A stretch of 64,000 nucleotides of DNA from Nautilia sp. PV-1 (GTDB lineage: Bacteria; Campylobacterota; Campylobacteria; Campylobacterales; Nautiliaceae): contig NZ_CP026530.1 of the NCBI RefSeq assembly GCF_004006315.1, forward strand, positions 521,889 to 585,888, given 5' to 3'. Below, in pieces: positions 25,014-33,527 of this stretch; the stretch's first letter is position 1, and each line of letters starts with the position of its first letter. The notes below the pieces were generated by a model. It was not told the DNA's origin. It did no database searches and was given only the letters and a program-made list of their open reading frames with translations. A program made the translations under genes and the position numbers.

Positions 25014-27275
25014 GTGAGAATTAAATATAAAATAAACGGTATAGTGCAGGGTGTAGGATTTAGGCCTACCGTTTATAAAATCGCCAAGAAACTTAATCTT
25101 TGCGGATATGTTTTAAACTCTTCCGACGGTGTAATAATTGAAATTGAGGGTGAAAATAAAGAGCGTTTTATAAATGAGCTAAAAAACAATCTGCCTCCTT
25201 TAGCAAGAATCGACACTATAGAAGAGACAGTTTTAAGAGCCAAAAATTATACCGATTTTCAGATAATAGAATCAAAAGAAACTACAAAAACCACTTCAAT
25301 TTCTCCGGATATAGCTGTTTGTGAAGAGTGTCTCAAAGAGATGTTTGATAAAAACAACAGAAGATATCTGTTTCCTTTTATTAACTGTACAAACTGCGGA
25401 CCGAGATATACGATTATTAAAGATATACCGTATGACAGGAAAAACACTTCAATGGCTAAATTTAAAATGTGTGAAGAGTGTTATAAAGAATACACAAATC
25501 CTCTTGACAGACGTTATCACGCCGAGCCTACCTGCTGTTATGACTGCGGACCCGAATTAAATGTAAAATGTAAAATGGAAAATGGAAAATGGCAAGAATT
25601 GAGAATTGAGAATGGAGAATTGAGAATTAAAAAAATTGAAGTCATTGCAGAAAAAATTAAAGAAGGAAAAATTGTAGCAATAAAAGGTCTGGGCGGGTTT
25701 CATCTTGTATGTGATGCCACAAATGAGAATGCAGTAAAAGAATTAAGACGCAGAAAACAAAGACCAAGCAAACCGTTTGCCATGATGTTTAAAAATATTG
25801 AAACTATTAAAAGATACTGTAAACTTACGTATAATGACGTGAATTTAATAACTTCTAAAGAAAAACCTATTACTTTGGTTAAAAAACAGGTTGAATTAAA
25901 CGGTATAGCTGACGGAATAGACAGATACGGCGTTTTTCTTCCATATACGCCTATACATTATCTTCTGTTTGAATATATCGATTTTCCTATTGTGGCTACA
26001 AGCGCTAATATATCGGATGAACCTATAATAAGAGACAGTGATGAATTAATAGATAAACTCGGAACAGTAGTCGATTATATCCTGGACAACAACAGGGATA
26101 TTATAAATGCCTGTGACGACAGTGTTGTCCAGGCGGTAGGCGACGGAGAGTATATCACAATGAGATGTGCGAGAGGATATGCGCCATTAATGAAGAATGT
26201 AGAATGTAGAATGGAGAATGGAGAATGTAAAGAAAATATTACTAAACATAAAAATAAAAAAATAAATAAATTCTCAATTCTCAATTCTCAATTCTCAATT
26301 TTAGGAGTAGGGGCAAATCAAAAAAATACTATTTCTCTTGCTTTTAAAGAAAAATTTATACTTTCTCCTCATATAGGAGATTTGGGTACGCTTGGCAGTA
26401 TAGAATATTTTGAAAGGACCATTGATACATTCAGAAGACTTTATGATTTTAAAGAAGATGTGATAATATGTGATAAACATCCTTATTACGAATCTACAAA
26501 ATGGGCTCTTAATCAAAATAAAGAAATTTATCAGCTGCAGCACCATTATGCTCATGCGCTTGCGACAATGTTTGAATATGATTTAGAGGGAGATTATCTT
26601 GCTTTTATATTTGACGGGACAGGATACGGTGATGACGGAAGTATTTGGGGCGGTGAAGTATTTATTTGTAACAGGCATAGTTATGAGAGAATTCATTATT
26701 TTAAACCTTTTAAATTGATAGGCGGGGAAAAGGCTGTAAAAAATCCGGCTAACATGGCTGTGGCTTTATTAAACGACGATTTAGCCAAAATATATAAAAA
26801 TTATAAAATTGCAAAAAATCTTTCAAAAGGCAATTTCCCGTTAACTTCTTCTATGGGAAGAATTTTTGATATGGTGGCTTTCCTTGCCGGAATGATAGAA
26901 AGAAACGAATGGGAAGGTATGAGCGGGCTTTTAATAGAAAAAAACTATAATCCGGAAATAAAAGAAATTGTTAATTTTGAAATAAACAAAGAAATTGATT
27001 TTATTGAGATGTTAAACTTCGCGGCTAAAAACAAGGGCAGTTTTGAACTTGTCTCATCAGTGTTTATAAATTCTCTGGTACAGAGTATAGTTAAAATTTC
27101 AGATATGTATGATTTGGATATTATTGTCGGAGGAGGGGTGTTTCAAAATAAAACCCTGTTAACGCAGGTATTAAAAAACATTAAAAATAAAAAGGTATAT
27201 TTTAATAAAAACATACCTATAAATGACGGAGGGATAAGTGCAGGCCAGACGGCCTGGGGAATGTGGAATTTGTAA
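25014..27275 (+). CDS. hypF: Carbamoyltransferase HypF (hydrogenase cyanide-ligand synthesis)
   Basis: A 753-residue enzyme making the carbamoyl group that becomes the CN ligands of the NiFe site. Domains in order: acylphosphatase (GIVQGVGFRPTVYKIA), two Cys4 zinc fingers (CEECLKEM...CTNCGPR; CEECYKEY...CCYDCGP), a YrdC-like domain (AIKGLGGFHLVCDA) and a Kae1-like C-terminal domain (HHYAHALATMFEYD, FDGTGYGDDG, VGGGVFQNK). The start is GTG at 25014 with AAAGGCG upstream. It has two in-frame insertions made of 7-bp repeats: about 23 residues after the second zinc finger and about 35 residues between ARGYAPL and LGVGANQKNT. The core motifs are intact, so activity is expected. Confidence 0.95.
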   Translation: MRIKYKINGIVQGVGFRPTVYKIAKKLNLCGYVLNSSDGVIIEIEGENKERFINELKNNLPPLARIDTIEETVLRAKNYTDFQIIESKETTKTTSISPDIAVCEECLKEMFDKNNRRYLFPFINCTNCGPRYTIIKDIPYDRKNTSMAKFKMCEECYKEYTNPLDRRYHAEPTCCYDCGPELNVKCKMENGKWQELRIENGELRIKKIEVIAEKIKEGKIVAIKGLGGFHLVCDATNENAVKELRRRKQRPSKPFAMMFKNIETIKRYCKLTYNDVNLITSKEKPITLVKKQVELNGIADGIDRYGVFLPYTPIHYLLFEYIDFPIVATSANISDEPIIRDSDELIDKLGTVVDYILDNNRDIINACDDSVVQAVGDGEYITMRCARGYAPLMKNVECRMENGECKENITKHKNKKINKFSILNSQFSILGVGANQKNTISLAFKEKFILSPHIGDLGTLGSIEYFERTIDTFRRLYDFKEDVIICDKHPYYESTKWALNQNKEIYQLQHHYAHALATMFEYDLEGDYLAFIFDGTGYGDDGSIWGGEVFICNRHSYERIHYFKPFKLIGGEKAVKNPANMAVALLNDDLAKIYKNYKIAKNLSKGNFPLTSSMGRIFDMVAFLAGMIERNEWEGMSGLLIEKNYNPEIKEIVNFEINKEIDFIEMLNFAAKNKGSFELVSSVFINSLVQSIVKISDMYDLDIIVGGGVFQNKTLLTQVLKNIKNKKVYFNKNIPINDGGISAGQTAWGMWNL
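25561..25630 (+). repeat. Ten perfect-phase heptamers inside hypF (family B)
   Basis: Seventy bases are made of ten 7-bp units: two ATGTAAA, two ATGGAAA, ATGGCAA, two GAATTGA, GAATGGA, GAATTGA, GAATTAA. They are read in hypF frame as KMENGKW and RIENGEL type heptapeptides. The TAA and TGA triplets in the units are out of frame. It lies between the zinc-finger and YrdC domains. Confidence 0.85.
26195..26298. repeat. Inverted heptamer element inside hypF (family B)
   Basis: The left array is GAATGTA, GAATGTA, GAATGGA, GAATGGA, GAATGTA (26195-26229). The right array is four exact TTCTCAA units (26271-26298), the opposite strand of TTGAGAA. An AT-rich core of 41 nt separates them. It is translated in frame within the linker before the Kae1-like domain. 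Confidence 0.85.
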
Positions 27276-27280
27276 TTTAA

Positions 27281-27835
27281 TTAGAACTGGTCTAATATAA
27301 TAGGCTCTTTTGGATGTTCTACAGCTTTTAATCCTTTAAATCCTCCAAATTCAGTAACTTTGTTAACCACGCTGTAACCTGTGTTAAGCCATCCGTTTAT
27401 TCCTCCTCTAAGTACGTATACGTTTTTTTTAGGTATACCGAACCATTTTACAAGCTGTCCTCCTGCAATTACCGCTCTGTGTCCTGTTGCACATAAAAAC
27501 ACATATACGTGATTAGGTTTGAACGCACCCATTGCAGCATATACAGGAACCTGTCCTAAAGGATATTCGTCATAATCAGGCCAGTCAATTTCTCCCGCTT
27601 TCATTTCATCAACGCTTCTAACGTCAACTATAGTGAAATCTTTGTCTTTTTTCATCCAGTCTTTTAACTGATCCGGTGTAATATAGTTTACGTATTTTTC
27701 GTAAGATCTGCACATTTTGTTAAGCTCTGCAACTTTTGGCCCCATACCTTTAATTGTATTTGCAAGTTTAAATGTATGGGCGTATGCAAAGCTTCCGGCG
27801 ATTGCCAAACTTAATGCTAAATATCTGAATTTCAT
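27281..27835 (-). CDS. Periplasmic rhodanese-like protein
   Basis: A 184-residue secreted protein with a signal peptide (MKFRYLALSLAIAGSFAYA) and one rhodanese domain. The active-site loop is CATGHRA (CxxGxR), so it can carry a persulfide. Roles in this group include sulfur transfer to or from polysulfide or thiosulfate. It is transcribed divergently from a Crp/Fnr regulator across a shared 82-nt region with two tandem operators, so control by that regulator is likely. Confidence 0.9.
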   Translation of the reverse strand: MKFRYLALSLAIAGSFAYAHTFKLANTIKGMGPKVAELNKMCRSYEKYVNYITPDQLKDWMKKDKDFTIVDVRSVDEMKAGEIDWPDYDEYPLGQVPVYAAMGAFKPNHVYVFLCATGHRAVIAGGQLVKWFGIPKKNVYVLRGGINGWLNTGYSVVNKVTEFGGFKGLKAVEHPKEPIILDQF

Positions 27836-27856
27836 CTTTTCCTCCTTGTTTTTTGT

Positions 27857-27890
27857 TATAATTCATAATGAATTATAATTCACTATGAAT
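27857..27890. promoter_or_regulatory. Two tandem 17-bp operator copies in the rhodanese-Crp/Fnr divergent promoter
   Basis: TATAATTCATAATGAAT (27857-27873) is followed directly by TATAATTCACTATGAAT (27874-27890), identical at 15 of 17 positions. Each contains the dyad ATTCA-N3-TGAAT, and TATAAT boxes occur on both strands. The arrangement suits a Crp/Fnr-type dimer controlling both genes and itself. Confidence 0.6.
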
Positions 27891-27916
27891 AAAAAAAATG
27901 TAAAAGATGTGACAAA

Positions 27917-28558
27917 ATGGAAAATTGCAGAGTATTAATCGCTTCTAAAGAGTTGGAAAAGCTGTTCAGTGAAGATGTTTTTTCCAATATTCCAAAAAGA
28001 TATTTAAAAAAAGGGGAGGTATGTTACCCTGAAACCCCTAGAATTCTTGTTTTAAAAGAGGGTGAGCTTAAAATATCACTTATAGAAAACAATAAAGAGC
28101 TTATTTTATATTTTTTGCATAAAAATAATTTTTGTTTTTGCAATAATGATATTATGGTGTATGCCAAAAAAGACAGCGAATTTTATTTTCTTGAATCTCA
28201 TCATTTTATTGAGCTGTTTGGAAATACGGATTTTTGTAACGTATTGCTTAACAATTTAAATCAAAATATTGAAATAGAAAGAGATATATTAAAATCCCTA
28301 GCTTTTAAAAGTTCCAAAGAAAGAATAAGCGAATTTCTTTTGGATTTAGCATTTAGTATTGGTATAAAAAAAGAAGAGGGTATTTTATTGGACGTACATT
28401 GCACAATGGAAGAAACAGCTTCATTTTTAGGAATGAGCAGACAGAGATTTTCTACTTTTATTAATGAAATGATTAATGAAGGAATACTTGAAAAGTTGGG
28501 TCAAAAGAAGTTTTTAATAAAAAATATAGATAAATTAAAAGAATTTTCTAAAGAATAA
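27917..28558 (+). CDS. Crp/Fnr-family transcription regulator
   Basis: A 213-residue regulator with an N-terminal cyclic-nucleotide-binding-like beta roll and a C-terminal winged helix. The recognition helix region is TMEETASFLGMSRQRFSTFINEM. The N-terminal half contains Cys at the start (MENC) and FCFCNN, which could serve redox or metal sensing, but no classic Fnr four-Cys pattern is seen. It is divergent from the rhodanese gene, so a sulfur- or redox-responsive role is inferred. Confidence 0.88.
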   Translation: MENCRVLIASKELEKLFSEDVFSNIPKRYLKKGEVCYPETPRILVLKEGELKISLIENNKELILYFLHKNNFCFCNNDIMVYAKKDSEFYFLESHHFIELFGNTDFCNVLLNNLNQNIEIERDILKSLAFKSSKERISEFLLDLAFSIGIKKEEGILLDVHCTMEETASFLGMSRQRFSTFINEMINEGILEKLGQKKFLIKNIDKLKEFSKE

Positions 28559-29389
28559 ATCTCCCAGCTCCGATATCAGCATTGCCAATATAACCAAAAC
28601 TGCTCCAGTGATTTGTATTAAAGAAAGTGTTTCTCCGTAAAAGTATGCAAAAATAGCAGCACTTACAGGCTCCATTGCGAATATGATAGCTGTTTTCGTT
28701 GAAGTGGTGAATTTTTGTGCGTATGTCTGTATAAAGTAAGCAAATACTGTTGCAAACAGTACCGTTACCGTTAACGCAATAATTACGTCTTTGCTGAAAG
28801 TTACGCTGCCTTTTTCAAAAGGTATAAATATCAGACTAAGCAAAGCCACTGCCAGAAACTGAAATGTTACGAGTGTGTAAAGATTGTATTTTTTACTGAA
28901 TATATCTGTATAGTTAATGTGCAGAGCGACAAATACCGTAGCTATAAATGTATACAGTTCGCCTTTTCCGAAACTTCCAATATTAGCGCCGGTAAGTAGG
29001 TATATTCCTAAAAAAGCCAAAATAACCCCTATTATGGCATATGGAGAAATTCTTTTTTTAAATATAAAAAAAGCAACTATAGGTGTAAGTATTACATATA
29101 AGCCAGTTATAAACGCAACTACAGATGAGGGTGCATAAAGAAGCCCGAAAGTCTGAAAAGAAAAAACCAAAAAATTAAAAATACCCAGTAACAATGCGGC
29201 TTTTAAACTTTCTTTATCAAAAGAGATTTTTTTGTAAAAAAGTATAAACATAAGTAAAAACGACAAGAAAAATCTCCAGAAAAGAAAAATAAAAACCGGC
29301 ATATCCGCAATGGCGTTTTGTACCAGTTTAAATGTTACACCCCAGAAGATTGCAACAATAAGGAGCAAAAAGTCGGCGAAGTTTATCAA
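28535..29389 (-). CDS. EamA/DMT-family membrane transporter
   Basis: A 284-residue protein with about ten hydrophobic helices in two EamA repeats, typical of drug/metabolite exporters of amino acids and similar solutes. The substrate cannot be inferred. It overlaps the upstream ABC permease gene by 4 nt, so it belongs to that operon and might export what the ABC system imports or a product of it. Its 3' end overlaps the convergent Crp/Fnr gene by 24 nt. Confidence 0.88.
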   Translation of the reverse strand: MINFADFLLLIVAIFWGVTFKLVQNAIADMPVFIFLFWRFFLSFLLMFILFYKKISFDKESLKAALLLGIFNFLVFSFQTFGLLYAPSSVVAFITGLYVILTPIVAFFIFKKRISPYAIIGVILAFLGIYLLTGANIGSFGKGELYTFIATVFVALHINYTDIFSKKYNLYTLVTFQFLAVALLSLIFIPFEKGSVTFSKDVIIALTVTVLFATVFAYFIQTYAQKFTTSTKTAIIFAMEPVSAAIFAYFYGETLSLIQITGAVLVILAMLISELGDLFFRKFF

Positions 29390-30345
29390 ATACCGCCTTT
29401 TGCTTTCATTTTTTTCTCAAGTCTGTGTCCTATGAAACTAAGAATGGAAGTAAGCATTAAATATAATGCCGCGACAGTCAGCCATGTTTCGAATGGCGAG
29501 AATGTATTAGCAACTATTTCGCGTCCTACTTTCGTAAGGTCGGTAATAGAAATAATAGATACCAATGAACTGTCTTTGATTAATGATATCAGTTCACCAA
29601 CTAATGCAGGAAGCGCCTTTCTAAGTGCCTGAGGAAGTATTATAAGCTGCATTCTCTGAATAGAGGTAAATCCTAAAGATTTTGCAGCCTCATGCTGTCC
29701 TTTGTCTATAGACTGAATGGCGCCTCTTAATATTTCGGCGATATATGCGCCGTAAAAGATAGATAAACTCATTACCCCTGCCCAGAATCTCGGCAGGTTA
29801 AATATCGTTGCAACTATAAAATAAAAAATAAACAGCTGCACGAGCAGAGGAGTTCCTCTTATTACGGTTACATATACGCTTCCGATATAATCAAGAGCCG
29901 GAATACCGCTTAGTCTCATTATCGATATGATTAAACCAATGATAAAAGCTATAATCATAGAAATAATGGATATTTTAATTGTAACCCATATACCTAAAAT
30001 AAACGGTCCGGGTTCCAGTTTTTGTTTGTAAGCAAATTCGTCACCCTGATAAACGTATTCCCCGTTTTTAAATTCAAGCTTATATCCTGCGATATTATAT
30101 GTTTTTACCACATGATTTTCATCACATATTACTTTAGCCTGATTTTTTGTAATTTTTAGGGTTCCGTCACAAGGTGAGGTAAGAGGTATTTTTTGTTTAT
30201 ACACGAAATATTTTGGGATCATATCCCATTTCCATGTATAGTTTATTTTACTTGCAGCCTGATATAAAAACCATCCAAGCAGCACATAAAAAAGAAGGGC
30301 AATAAGCTGCCCGAATTTTCTATCCCTTATAATAGACTTTTTCAT
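29386..30345 (-). CDS. Polar amino-acid ABC transporter permease with N-terminal extension
   Basis: A 319-residue HisM/GlnP-type permease. The core has the coupling EAA motif ([24 protein letters not shown]) and ends with the usual final helix. In front lies an extra part of about 110 residues with one membrane helix (about 13-30) and a small soluble, probably periplasmic, segment containing two Cys. It overlaps the binding-protein gene by 4 nt. No ATPase is in this operon. The ATPase at 31213-31953 may serve it. Confidence 0.9.
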   Translation of the reverse strand: MKKSIIRDRKFGQLIALLFYVLLGWFLYQAASKINYTWKWDMIPKYFVYKQKIPLTSPCDGTLKITKNQAKVICDENHVVKTYNIAGYKLEFKNGEYVYQGDEFAYKQKLEPGPFILGIWVTIKISIISMIIAFIIGLIISIMRLSGIPALDYIGSVYVTVIRGTPLLVQLFIFYFIVATIFNLPRFWAGVMSLSIFYGAYIAEILRGAIQSIDKGQHEAAKSLGFTSIQRMQLIILPQALRKALPALVGELISLIKDSSLVSIISITDLTKVGREIVANTFSPFETWLTVAALYLMLTSILSFIGHRLEKKMKAKGGI

Positions 30346-31142
30346 TGCACTCTTTTCAACCAGTCAGTACTTCTAAACCATCTGTTGTAGAATTTTTGAT
30401 AAGTACCGTCGTGTTTAATTTGTCTTAAGAAGTTGTTTAGCCAGTTAAGAAAATCAGGGTCGCCGTGATTGATAGCAAATCCTAACGGTTCATAAGTTAA
30501 ATCTTGTCTTAAGAAAATAAGTTTACCTTTTCCTTTGCCAGCCATAAACAGTTCGTTGTAAGGTTTGTCATAAATGAATGCATCAGCTCTGTTGTTTAGA
30601 ACTTCCTGAACCGCAGCGCTTTCACTGTCGAATGTTTTAATTGTAGCGTGTTTGAAAAGTCTTCTAGCAGCTATTTCTCCGGTAGTTCCTAATTTAGTAG
30701 TAATTACCATACCTTTTTTGTCTAAGTCTTTATAGCTTTTTACACCTTTGTGTTTTTTGTTGACAAGTAGTGTTTGACCTACTAGGAAATAAGGATTAGT
30801 AAATGTTACTTTTAAGTTTCTTTTTTGAGTAATAGTCATACCTGAAATAATGATATCGCATTTTCCTGTCATAAGTGCAGGAATGATACCGTCCCATGCA
30901 GTAGGAACAAGTTTAAGTTTTACACCCATGTCTTTTGCCATTTTTTTAGAAATATCCACGTCAAAACCGATTATTCTTCCGTGTTTGTCTCTCATTTCAA
31001 ACGGAACGTACCCAGGTTCTAGACATACTCTAAGTTCACCTTTTTGTACGATTGAGTGAAGCGTCGAATTTTTCCATACGTTAAAATCAGCCGCGAAAAG
31101 CATTGATGCTAACGCTAATATTGCGATTAATAGTTTTTTCAT
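30342..31142 (-). CDS. Periplasmic amino-acid-binding protein (ABC transporter)
   Basis: A 266-residue SBP_bac_3 family solute receptor with a signal peptide (MKKLLIAILALASMLFA). Family signatures include GFDVDISKKMAKDMG, PALMTGKCDIIISGMTIT and the C-terminal hinge segment. It is the first gene of an operon with a permease and an EamA transporter. A polar amino acid is the expected ligand. The identity is unknown. Confidence 0.9.
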   Translation of the reverse strand: MKKLLIAILALASMLFAADFNVWKNSTLHSIVQKGELRVCLEPGYVPFEMRDKHGRIIGFDVDISKKMAKDMGVKLKLVPTAWDGIIPALMTGKCDIIISGMTITQKRNLKVTFTNPYFLVGQTLLVNKKHKGVKSYKDLDKKGMVITTKLGTTGEIAARRLFKHATIKTFDSESAAVQEVLNNRADAFIYDKPYNELFMAGKGKGKLIFLRQDLTYEPLGFAINHGDPDFLNWLNNFLRQIKHDGTYQKFYNRWFRSTDWLKRVQ

Positions 31143-31176
31143 GTTTTACTCCTTTGTTTTTTTAGTTTAAAGATTG

Positions 31177-31206
31177 AAAAAAGGTAATGATATTTTACCT
31201 TTTTTT
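31177..31206. terminator. Bidirectional-type terminator between the two ABC operons
   Basis: An 11-bp stem, AAAAAAGGTAA with TTACCTTTTTT, has a 7-nt loop and A/T runs on both sides. It is placed just after the ATPase gene (reading on the minus strand), so it ends the 34310-to-31213 operon. Confidence 0.7.
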
Positions 31207-31212
31207 ACTGTA

Positions 31213-31953
31213 TTAGTGATGCAATATCTCACTTAGGAATTTTTTTGCTCTGTCGGTTTTAGGATTGTTAAAGAACTCTTCAGGCGTGTTTTCTTCTACT
31301 ATTTCACCTGCATCCATAAACACGATTCTGTCACTGACTTCTCTTGCAAATCCCATTTCGTGCGTAACGCATACGATTGTATAATTTTCCCTTGCGAGTT
31401 CTTTCATAACGTCAAGTACTTCTCCGATCATTTCCGGATCAAGTGCGCTTGTCGGTTCGTCGAAAAGAATAATTTTAGGTTTCATTGCAAGAGTTCTGGC
31501 AATTGCAACCCTCTGTTTCTGTCCACCGCTGAGCTCGCTTGGATATTTATTTGCCTGATGAGGTATTTTAACTCTTTCAAGCAGTTTCATTGCAAGCTCT
31601 TCGGCTTCTTTTTTTGGCATTTTTTTTACTTTAATAGGTGCAATAGTTATGTTTTCTAATATTGTTAAATGAGGAAACAGGTTGAAATGCTGGAAAACCA
31701 TTCCGACTTCCTGACGAAGCTTGTTAATATTAGTTTTTTTGTCATAAAGGTCTTGATTGTCAACGATTATTTTCCCGCTGTCAATATCTTCAAGTCTGTT
31801 GATACAGCGGATAAGTGTAGATTTACCGCTTCCGCTAGGTCCGCAGACTACAACGACTTCACCTTTGTCAACATTAAAATTTACACCTTTTAAAGCATGA
31901 AAGTTACCGTAATATTTTTCAATGTCTTTCATTTGTATAATTTGTTCCATCAA
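31213..31953 (-). CDS. Polar amino-acid ABC transporter ATPase (GlnQ/ArtP type)
   Basis: A 246-residue ABC ATPase. Walker A is GPSGSGKST, the Q-loop region is [13 protein letters not shown], the ABC signature is [12 protein letters not shown], and Walker B is [14 protein letters not shown]. The H-loop is [10 protein letters not shown]. It follows a permease gene by 5 nt. It may energise both neighbouring amino-acid uptake systems, because the other set lacks an ATPase. Confidence 0.95.
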   Translation of the reverse strand: MMEQIIQMKDIEKYYGNFHALKGVNFNVDKGEVVVVCGPSGSGKSTLIRCINRLEDIDSGKIIVDNQDLYDKKTNINKLRQEVGMVFQHFNLFPHLTILENITIAPIKVKKMPKKEAEELAMKLLERVKIPHQANKYPSELSGGQKQRVAIARTLAMKPKIILFDEPTSALDPEMIGEVLDVMKELARENYTIVCVTHEMGFAREVSDRIVFMDAGEIVEENTPEEFFNNPKTDRAKKFLSEILHH

Positions 31954-31958
31954 ATCTC

Positions 31959-32777
31959 CTATGCGTTAAGCTGTTTTTCTACTTTTTTTTCTAACATATG
32001 AGAAAATTTACTCATACTGAATGCTATACTGAAATAAACAAGTGCGACAAAACTGAATATTTCAAAACTTAAATATAATCTGTTGTTTATAATTGTCGCT
32101 GCTCTGAAAAATTCGATAACACCGATGGTGTATGCTAAAGATGTATCTTTGAACAGAGCCACGAACTGCGATACGAACGCAGGTATCATTTTTCTGTATG
32201 CCTGTGGCAGTATTATATGTATAAATGTCTGTGTTGAATTAAATCCTAAAGATTTGGCAGCTTCAAACTGTCCTTTAGGAATAGAATTTATACCGGCTCT
32301 TACTATTTCCGCTACATAAGCGCTGGTAAATAGTGTAAAGGCTATAATCGCCGCTACAGTTGGCGATACGTGAGCCTGAGTATGGAAAAATGCCATAGAA
32401 AATACAGGTATGGCAAAAAACACCCAGAATATTACCATAAGTAAAGGTGTCGCACGTAAAAGTTCAATATATAAAATTGCAGGAATTTTAATTATTTTGA
32501 TTTTACTCCATCTTGCGATACCGAAAATAGATCCGATTATAAAACTTAGAAAAATAGAAGTAATCGCTAATATGAAAGTAAGAGCAAGTCCTCCTATTTC
32601 ACCTGGTTTTCCAAAGAAAAGAAATCTCATGTTGTCTTTTGTAAATATTTCTTCAAAATGCGTTTCTGGATATGCAATCATCTGGAATATTTTAAGCAGC
32701 GTTGCAATTACAATTATGTTGAATATCCAAAACTGGACTTTGTGTTTTTTAAAATAGTTTTCAATGTTTTTAAGCAT
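31959..32777 (-). CDS. Polar amino-acid ABC transporter permease
   Basis: A 272-residue HisMQ-type permease, taking the ATG at 32777 because AAAAGGTG lies 6 nt upstream. The alternative start at 32807 lies deep in the previous gene. The EAA loop is [24 protein letters not shown]. It overlaps the end of the other permease by 8 nt. With that partner carrying a stop codon, this subunit might act as a homodimer or be stranded. Confidence 0.9.
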   Translation of the reverse strand: MLKNIENYFKKHKVQFWIFNIIVIATLLKIFQMIAYPETHFEEIFTKDNMRFLFFGKPGEIGGLALTFILAITSIFLSFIIGSIFGIARWSKIKIIKIPAILYIELLRATPLLMVIFWVFFAIPVFSMAFFHTQAHVSPTVAAIIAFTLFTSAYVAEIVRAGINSIPKGQFEAAKSLGFNSTQTFIHIILPQAYRKMIPAFVSQFVALFKDTSLAYTIGVIEFFRAATIINNRLYLSFEIFSFVALVYFSIAFSMSKFSHMLEKKVEKQLNA

Positions 32778-33483
32778 TTTTAACACCTTTTGAGAACTTA
32801 ATCTCAACTAAATTCATAACGAATGAGGTTGACAGTGTTAAGATAATGTAGAGTATTGTAACTGCTGTTGCCGCTTCAAATCCTCTGAATGTTTCCGCAT
32901 CTATCTGCTGCGTTGCAAATGTAAGTTCCGCAACCCCGATTGTCATAGCTAATGACGAGTTTTTAATAAGATTTAAAAACTGGCTTGTAAGAGGCGGAAT
33001 AATAATTCTTATGGCCTGAGGGTATATTATATACCACATAACCTGGAATCTGTTCATTCCGAGTGACTGGGCAGCTTCAAACTGTCCTTTCGGAATAGAG
33101 TTTATACCTGCTTTTACAACTTCACCAATATACGCTCCGGTATATAAAATAAGAGCAAGTAGCGCTGAAAAAAACGCATCCACATCCTGAATATGCAGAA
33201 ATTTGCCCCAACTGTTTAAAAAAGGAAAAATTTGAGACAGTGTAAATGTAAAATAGATAAAAAACATTTGAACAATAAGCGGTATGTTTCTAAAACTTTA
33301 AACATAATAACTGGAAAATAATGAAAGCCAGAAATTTTTTGACGCTCTTCCGATTCCTACGATAGAACCGATTAAAAAGCTAAAAAATATACCTAATACA
33401 GAAAGTTTAATAGTAGTAATAAGACCTTGAATAAGCAGGCCTTTATATTCAATTAATACACCCCAATCAAATTCATAACCCAT
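32770..33483 (-). pseudogene. Polar amino-acid ABC permease interrupted by an in-frame TAA
   Basis: The frame from ATG 33483 reads MGYEFDWGVLIEYKG... to a TAA at 33300-33298. It then continues in the same frame without shift (SFRNIPLIVQMFFIYF...) to the normal end at 32770, including the EAA motif EAAQSLGMNRFQ. Related permeases have a Glu at the stop position (YVEFFRN versus YV-stop-SFRN), so a single GAA-to-TAA change explains it. The intact length would be about 237 residues. It could be a true pseudogene, a sequencing error, or an internal restart at ATG 33267 that would lack the first helices. Confidence 0.85.
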
Positions 33484-33504
33484 TTAATTACCTTTTTGAT
33501 TTTT

Positions 33505-33520
33505 TCCCCAAAAGAGGGGA
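33505..33520 (-). terminator. Stem-loop after the binding-protein gene
   Basis: TCCCC / GGGGA stem with a 6-nt loop lies between the binding-protein gene (ends 33528) and the permease start (33483). Such hairpins commonly make the binding protein more abundant than the membrane subunits. Confidence 0.45.
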
Positions 33521-33527
33521 TTTTAAA

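Noticed and set aside
25561..26298. CRISPR array in hypF
   Set aside because: Units are 7 bp with no spacers, translated in frame and present in other genes. They lack the 25-40 bp repeats and unique spacers of CRISPR.
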